Below, piece by piece: positions 59,863 through 64,000 of a stretch of DNA of 64,000 nt (its first letter is position 1; each line of letters begins with the position of its first letter). Source of the DNA: CAUPWF01 sp964369775 (GTDB taxonomy: Bacteria; Bacillota; Clostridia; Lachnospirales; Lachnospiraceae); assembly GCA_964369775.1 (NCBI GenBank), contig CAYJHQ010000001.1, positions 62,001 to 126,000 of the forward strand, in the 5' to 3' direction. The translations under genes and the position numbers were made by a program. The notes under the pieces were generated by a model. It made no database searches. It saw only the letters and a program-made list of their open reading frames with translations, and had not been told where the DNA came from.

Positions 59863-60537
59863 TTACATTATAAAATATCTTATTCCAATTAAAATCAGTA
59901 AGTGTACCGGATAGAAAAGATAGAATAATATCTTTATCTGAGGCCCTCTCTTTCCATTATACAGTCCGATTGGGACTAACGCTAATGTTGAGTATCTTTG
60001 AATTCCAGTTGATAAGAAGTAGGTCAACACCGCATAAGATCCGAACATGAAATAGAATTTATCATGAAAAGCATACATCGCTCCAATAATCAAGATCCCA
60101 TATGCGCCATAATCGCAATGTAGTAACTCTGCTACTACAGCAGCTACTCCAAAAACAATCCCTTGTTCAAAGCCAAATACAAATTCTTCTGACTTTTTCA
60201 TCAGTGATTTAGAAATCCATATAGCCACAACTCCGATCAACAACGTAAAGAATACATTTTGATTTTGGAAATGTAATAGACTTCTGAAGAACGCAATGTC
60301 AAACGGTACTTCTGAAATCACCGCAAATGCCCCCAGGCGAATCATATATTTCTTTATATCTTTTGTATGCATAGCCCCTTCTACTAATAAAAAACAAAAA
60401 ATAGGAAAGGACAACCTTCCAATAATCCGTAAATCAAAATATTGAGGTAACAAAATTGCACCTGTATGGTCGATTAACATCGTGATAATTGCAATCATTT
60501 TTAGATGAAAACCATTAAGCAACTTTAATTTTTCCAT
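59863..60537 (-). CDS. TraX family membrane protein
   Basis: 224 aa, about seven membrane helices. The N-terminal pattern LNGFHLKMIAIITMLIDHTGAILLP and IGRLSFPIFCFLLVEGAMHTKDIKKY are hallmarks of the TraX family, named after F-pilin N-acetylation and related to acyltransferases. In Firmicutes the chromosomal members have no known role. Ten bases after the GlgX-like gene. Confidence 0.85.
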   Translation of the reverse strand: MEKLKLLNGFHLKMIAIITMLIDHTGAILLPQYFDLRIIGRLSFPIFCFLLVEGAMHTKDIKKYMIRLGAFAVISEVPFDIAFFRSLLHFQNQNVFFTLLIGVVAIWISKSLMKKSEEFVFGFEQGIVFGVAAVVAELLHCDYGAYGILIIGAMYAFHDKFYFMFGSYAVLTYFLSTGIQRYSTLALVPIGLYNGKRGPQIKILFYLFYPVHLLILIGIRYFIM

Positions 60538-60546
60538 AACGCTCCT

Positions 60547-62241
60547 TTATTTTGCAAAGAAAACACATATGCTTCTCGCTTCTATTTCTATCTTTCTTTT
60601 TGAAATCAATACTTCTTCTCTCATATCGCCTTTACTAGTATCTAGAACTAAATACCAAGACTTTCCAGCTGAAGGAATCGGTAACGCAAAATCATGCTCA
60701 ATCCAGTGCATATTATAAGCTACATAACAGTCAAAGTCATCCAAATTCCTTTTACTGTAAAGAACGCCTAACTGTCTGCTAGACACATCATTTTTCACTT
60801 GCCAAGCCTCATCTCCATGAAAAGAGATATCAGGCAGTCCTTTAGCGCTTCTCTCAATTCCTTGTAGCAATTCCTTTTGTCTGAAAATAGGGTGTTTTTT
60901 TCGAAAATCTATGATTTTTTTTACATATTCAAACGTATCTTTTTCTTTAACCAAATTTTCCCAATTTAACCAACTTGTAGCATTATCTTGGCAGTATGCA
61001 TTATTATTCCCGTTTTGAGTGTTAAGAATCTCATCACCACTTAATAAACAAGGTGTTCCTTGAGACAATAACAATAGTAGGAATGCATTTCTAGCTTGGC
61101 GTTTTCTAAGCTCTAGAACAGTTTTCTTTCTAGTCTTCCCTTCAGCTCCACAGTTCCAACTATAGTTATATACTGGACCATCTTGATTTTTTTCTCCGTT
61201 TTGTTCGTTTTTCTTTCCATCGTAAGAGATCAAATCATGTAGGGTAAAACCGTTTGTACTCGTTATATAGTTGTAATGTAACACACCTTCGCGCAATGAC
61301 TTGTTTCTCAATTTCCACATAAAGTCTGGTACTACTCCTTCATCACCCTTCAAAAACTTTCTTGCAGTGATTTGGAACTCATCATTGAGCACTATTATTT
61401 TTAGATTCTTTAAAATGTAATCTTTCTTTATAACCATTAAATGCTCATAGTGATATGATAGAATAAATCCATCCACATGGAATTGCAATGCGTAATAACG
61501 CAAGCATTGGAGTTGAAATTCTAAGGTGCAAGCATCGTCAAAATACATATCTAGAATTACTTCAATTCCATTTGCATGCATTAGCCGAATGAACTTTCGC
61601 AATTCTTCCACTGTGTCCTTTGATTGACAATAAGAACTCTTAGGCGAAAAATAAAATCCTTTCGTATACCCCCAATAATTGAGCAACTTTCCTTCTTCGA
61701 TGAATTCGTGGAGAGGCAATAAATGAATTTGATTGACCCCTAACTCTTTTAAATAAGGAATTTTTTCCACAATCCCTTGCAAAGTTCCTCTATATTTTAC
61801 TTTTGAACTAGAGTGCTTCGTAAATCCTCTTACGTGCAAACGATATGCAATTACTTCTTCATCAGGAATCAGTAATGGATATGTATCTTCCCAAGCAGTA
61901 TTCACTGAGTGGATTTCCCCTCTTAAATCATTACAATTTGAACTCCCCCATTTTTGACGACCAACAACTTGCGTTGTGTAGGGATCCAAATAATTCTCTC
62001 CATCTATTTTATACTGGTATTCATAATTCTCATATTCAAACTCTTTCAATGTCAGATGAAAAATCCCTTTCATATAGGTATTTTCGTTCATCTGAATTTC
62101 AAGTGGTTCGTTCTTCTTACCTTTGCTAAATAAAACCAGCACACACTCTGCATTTGGTGTTGCTTCAATTGCAAAATTAACACAATTGTTATTTAGTACG
62201 GTAACACCTTGTGGTAATGGATTCCCTAAATGTATATTCAT
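60547..62241 (-). CDS. GlgX/isoamylase-like GH13 protein without catalytic residues
   Basis: 564 aa. An N-terminal CBM48-like domain (1-95), a degenerate GH13 barrel (about 125-460) and a C-terminal beta domain. The stretches GTPCLLSGDEIL (395-406) and GNNNAYCQDNATSWLNW (411-427) are almost identical in form to GlgX. The four catalytic regions are not: region I reads VILDMYFDDA (usual N-H lost), region II VDGFILSYH (nucleophile Asp replaced by Ser262), region III KIIVLNDE (no acid/base Glu in place), region IV TSTNGFTLHD (A-H-D replaced by S-T-N). Probably a glycan-binding or regulatory pseudoenzyme. Shorter than GlgX (about 650-700). First gene of a six-gene run. Confidence 0.8.
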   Translation of the reverse strand: MNIHLGNPLPQGVTVLNNNCVNFAIEATPNAECVLVLFSKGKKNEPLEIQMNENTYMKGIFHLTLKEFEYENYEYQYKIDGENYLDPYTTQVVGRQKWGSSNCNDLRGEIHSVNTAWEDTYPLLIPDEEVIAYRLHVRGFTKHSSSKVKYRGTLQGIVEKIPYLKELGVNQIHLLPLHEFIEEGKLLNYWGYTKGFYFSPKSSYCQSKDTVEELRKFIRLMHANGIEVILDMYFDDACTLEFQLQCLRYYALQFHVDGFILSYHYEHLMVIKKDYILKNLKIIVLNDEFQITARKFLKGDEGVVPDFMWKLRNKSLREGVLHYNYITSTNGFTLHDLISYDGKKNEQNGEKNQDGPVYNYSWNCGAEGKTRKKTVLELRKRQARNAFLLLLLSQGTPCLLSGDEILNTQNGNNNAYCQDNATSWLNWENLVKEKDTFEYVKKIIDFRKKHPIFRQKELLQGIERSAKGLPDISFHGDEAWQVKNDVSSRQLGVLYSKRNLDDFDCYVAYNMHWIEHDFALPIPSAGKSWYLVLDTSKGDMREEVLISKRKIEIEARSICVFFAK

Positions 62242-62321
62242 TCAACTGTCCTTCCTTTACTGCACTCTTTATAAATACACTTTATATTCTACTATACTTT
62301 TAATTATTTGACTACCATTGC

Positions 62322-62350
62322 TTGCAATTATTCTCCCCCTCTGCTAAAGT
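62322..62350 (+). promoter_or_regulatory. Possible promoter of the DUF1292 gene
   Basis: TTGCAA (62322-62327), 17 bases, TAAAGT (62345-62350), ahead of a AGAAAGGAG ribosome binding site. Confidence 0.42.
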
Positions 62351-62376
62351 ATATGTTGTGAGAAAGGAGTATTCAT

Positions 62377-62703
62377 ATGAATAAACACACTGATGAACAA
62401 ATTGAAAACGAGTTAACTGTTACTTTGACCCTCGATAATGATGAAGAAATCACCTGTATAGTTTTATGTACTTATACAGCGTCTTCTCAAGAATACATTG
62501 CACTTCTCCCTCTTGGTGAAAACGGAGAGGTAAACGATGAAGGAGATGTATTTATCTACCGTTATTCAGAGTCTGACGGACAACCAGTACTAGACAACAT
62601 CGAAACTGATGAAGAGTACGATGTTGCATCTGAAGCTTTTGATGAATGGTTAGATGCACAAGAGTTTAATGAAATCCAAGCCAATTTGGATTTAGACGAG
62701 TAA
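62377..62703 (+). CDS. DUF1292 (YrzB-type) protein
   Basis: 108 aa, strongly acidic, no membrane segment. VTLTLDNDEEITCIVL, EYIALLPLGENGEVND and VFIYRYSESDGQPVLDNI follow the DUF1292 pattern (beta strands ending in a Tyr-Arg-Tyr segment), and the C-terminus continues with an acidic helix (ASEAFDEWLDAQEFNEIQ). Function unknown. Alone on its strand; its end overlaps the convergent helicase gene by 12 bases. Confidence 0.88.
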   Translation: MNKHTDEQIENELTVTLTLDNDEEITCIVLCTYTASSQEYIALLPLGENGEVNDEGDVFIYRYSESDGQPVLDNIETDEEYDVASEAFDEWLDAQEFNEIQANLDLDE

Positions 62704-64000
62704 CTCCGATACAAAGCGGGAAGGATGCATATCCTTTCCGTTTTTTTCTATGGGATATGTAATGATAACACGATCTTTCGCTCTAGTCATAGCTACATAA
62801 AACATCCGTCTTTCTTCTTCTATCTCCTCTGCTAGCTTAGCCTTTTTGTAAGGAACTACTCCTTCATTAGCACCTAAAATAAACACATGATTATACTCTA
62901 ATCCTTTTGATGCATGCATGGTAAGTAACTCTACTCCGACTTGCTCTCTCTTTTTATTATTTTGTAACTTTAATTGGTCTGAATAGTTTTTAATATGTCC
63001 AAACCATTCATCTACAGTTTGAAACTTCTTCGCCTCTTCTTCCAATTCAATCAAAAATTCATTCCACTCTGAAATATCTGCATTCCTTTTCAACGCATGC
63101 TCTTCTATAAAATCGTTGTATCCAACTTTTTTTCTTATATATTGAATTGCAGCATAAGGAGATAGCCGACTAATCACTTTTAAATCGATTTCAAAATCAT
63201 CAATTCTATCTTGCATCCAATTTTTATCGCAATAGAATTTCCTCATACTTTCAAAAGGAGACTCCATTAATTTTACTGCTTCCCTGGAAATGTAGCGATT
63301 CGGCCTATTCATAATACTTAGTACCTGTTGTCTGTTTCTATTTCCATTTGCTATTTCCAGATATGCTAGCATATTTTTGGCAATAAAGTGATCATAGATA
63401 TTCGGTATATACTCCCTCATTTGAAAAGGTATATTCAACTCAATAAGCTTTGTAGCAAGAACTTTCGCATCTATGCTCGTTCGAAATAGTACAGCGATAT
63501 CCTTGTGTAATACTCCTTCTTTGACCAATTCTTGAATTCTATCCTTTATATACTCGCTCTCTTCAACAGGATTTCTAACTTCTTGCACATGTACAGATTT
63601 TCCACTTTCTTTGGATGAAATCAATGCTTTTTCGTATCTCTTTTTATTGTGTTTAATTACTTTAGACGCTGAGTTTAGTATGTTTTTTGTGGATCTATAG
63701 TTAACATCTAATAAGATTTTTTTACCATTTGGGTATTCATCTAAGAAACCTAGCATAATACTTGGTTTTGCCCCTCTAAACCCATAAATAGCTTGATCAT
63801 CATCTCCTACAATAAATAAATTATCCTGTGGTTTAGCCAATAGTTTAATCGTATCATACTGAATTTGATTGATATCTTGGAATTCATCAATTAGAATATA
63901 TTTATATTTTGATTGCCATTGATTCAGGGCTTTCTCGTTTGTGCGAAAAAGCAAGTAGCATTGAATCAACATGTCTTCGAAATCAATTTTCCTCAATTGT
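62692..64000 (-). CDS. UvrD/PcrA-type superfamily 1 helicase (N-terminus outside window)
   Basis: 435 or more residues of an SF1A helicase. Motif II DEFQD, motif III GDDDQAIYGFRGA, motif IV VNYRST, motif V TMHASKGLEY and motif VI VAMTRAKDR are all present; Walker A must lie beyond the right edge. The frame is open through 64000, and the LRKIDFEDML stretch at the edge is internal in homologues, so the TTG at 63996 is not the start. The protein ends soon after motif VI, so it lacks the long C-terminal tail of PcrA; it resembles the short UvrD-like helicases of Lachnospiraceae. Confidence 0.9.
   Translation of the reverse strand, partial: QLRKIDFEDMLIQCYLLFRTNEKALNQWQSKYKYILIDEFQDINQIQYDTIKLLAKPQDNLFIVGDDDQAIYGFRGAKPSIMLGFLDEYPNGKKILLDVNYRSTKNILNSASKVIKHNKKRYEKALISSKESGKSVHVQEVRNPVEESEYIKDRIQELVKEGVLHKDIAVLFRTSIDAKVLATKLIELNIPFQMREYIPNIYDHFIAKNMLAYLEIANGNRNRQQVLSIMNRPNRYISREAVKLMESPFESMRKFYCDKNWMQDRIDDFEIDLKVISRLSPYAAIQYIRKKVGYNDFIEEHALKRNADISEWNEFLIELEEEAKKFQTVDEWFGHIKNYSDQLKLQNNKKREQVGVELLTMHASKGLEYNHVFILGANEGVVPYKKAKLAEEIEEERRMFYVAMTRAKDRVIITYPIEKNGKDMHPSRFVSELLV
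62717..62748 (+). terminator. Terminator of the DUF1292 gene, inside the convergent helicase CDS
   Basis: Stem CGG-x-AAGGAT / ATCCTT-x-CCG around GCAT (62717-62740), followed by T8. It lies within the last codons of the convergent helicase gene. Confidence 0.75.

Noticed and set aside
63994..63996. TTG as start of the helicase gene.
   Set aside because: The frame continues to the window edge and the sequence at this point is internal in the UvrD family.
1..64000. CRISPR arrays, insertion sequences, prophage or attachment sites.
   Set aside because: No regularly spaced repeats, transposase, integrase or phage genes were seen in any frame.

Overview
The window is 64 kb of AT-rich chromosome (by eye about one third G+C) from a low-GC, Gram-positive anaerobe. 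It reads as an endospore-former lineage clostridium, most likely Lachnospiraceae (cluster XIVa). The evidence is: a combined radC-mreBCD-mrdA-minCDE-rodA cluster with MinE, sporulation genes yqfC/yqfD, an NfnAB-type transhydrogenase, formate-tetrahydrofolate ligase with FolD, a Rex regulator, a very large fused activase/2-hydroxyacyl-CoA dehydratase-like protein, and DUF1292, DUF4250, DUF896 and DUF5662 proteins. I see no insertion sequence, prophage, CRISPR array or rRNA. It is core chromosome with a few unusual accessory pieces. No stretch longer than about 300 bases is without a gene.

Layout. 1-8.5 kb (minus strand): cell shape and division cluster in the order radC, mreB, mreC, mreD, mrdA (PBP2), minC, minD, minE, rodA (cut by the window edge). 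8.5-20.1 kb (minus): one long tightly packed unit, DUF896, DUF4250 (59 aa), miaB, mutS, mutL, miaA, a PLP enzyme and two FAD oxidoreductases. It joins tRNA modification with mismatch repair. 20.2-25.4 kb (minus): a BofC-like membrane protein, then yqfC, yqfD, phoH, ybeY and a SpoVB/MurJ-type flippase. A strong hairpin and a sigma-E-like promoter separate yqfC from what precedes it. 25.5-34.4 kb (minus): ftsK, fhs, folD, a zinc-ribbon/TPR membrane protein, nfnA, nfnB and rlmH, starting at a good promoter before ftsK. 34.5-39.8 kb (minus): tepA; alr, mazF, a CFI-box protein and metY; rex on its own promoter.

39.8-46.2 kb has mixed strands: an ABC-F ATPase and an aspartate aminotransferase (plus), then a three-domain fusion (glycosyltransferase 2 + GtrA + phosphodiester glycosidase) overlapping a small four-helix protein (minus), and a small two-helix protein with a G8 tract in its ribosome binding site (plus). 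46.3-50.2 kb (minus): tRNA-Leu(CAA); a rhomboid-like protein, pyruvate kinase and diaminopimelate decarboxylase in one operon. 50.4-54.7 kb (plus): the 1412-residue activase fusion. 54.7-62.2 kb (minus): purA, then a six-gene run with a GlgX-like protein, TraX, DUF5662, a histidine phosphatase, trpS and cls. 62.4-64 kb: a DUF1292 protein (plus) converging on a UvrD-type helicase cut by the edge.

Most worth a second look: a GlgX-like protein in which all four conserved GH13 catalytic regions have degenerated; the GT2-GtrA-glycosidase fusion with its overlapping partner and leader; a mazF toxin with no antitoxin, coupled to a CFI-box protein; in-frame tandem repeats in the MutL linker; a divergent MreB with altered nucleotide-binding motifs; and PBP2 carrying an insertion of about 250 residues.
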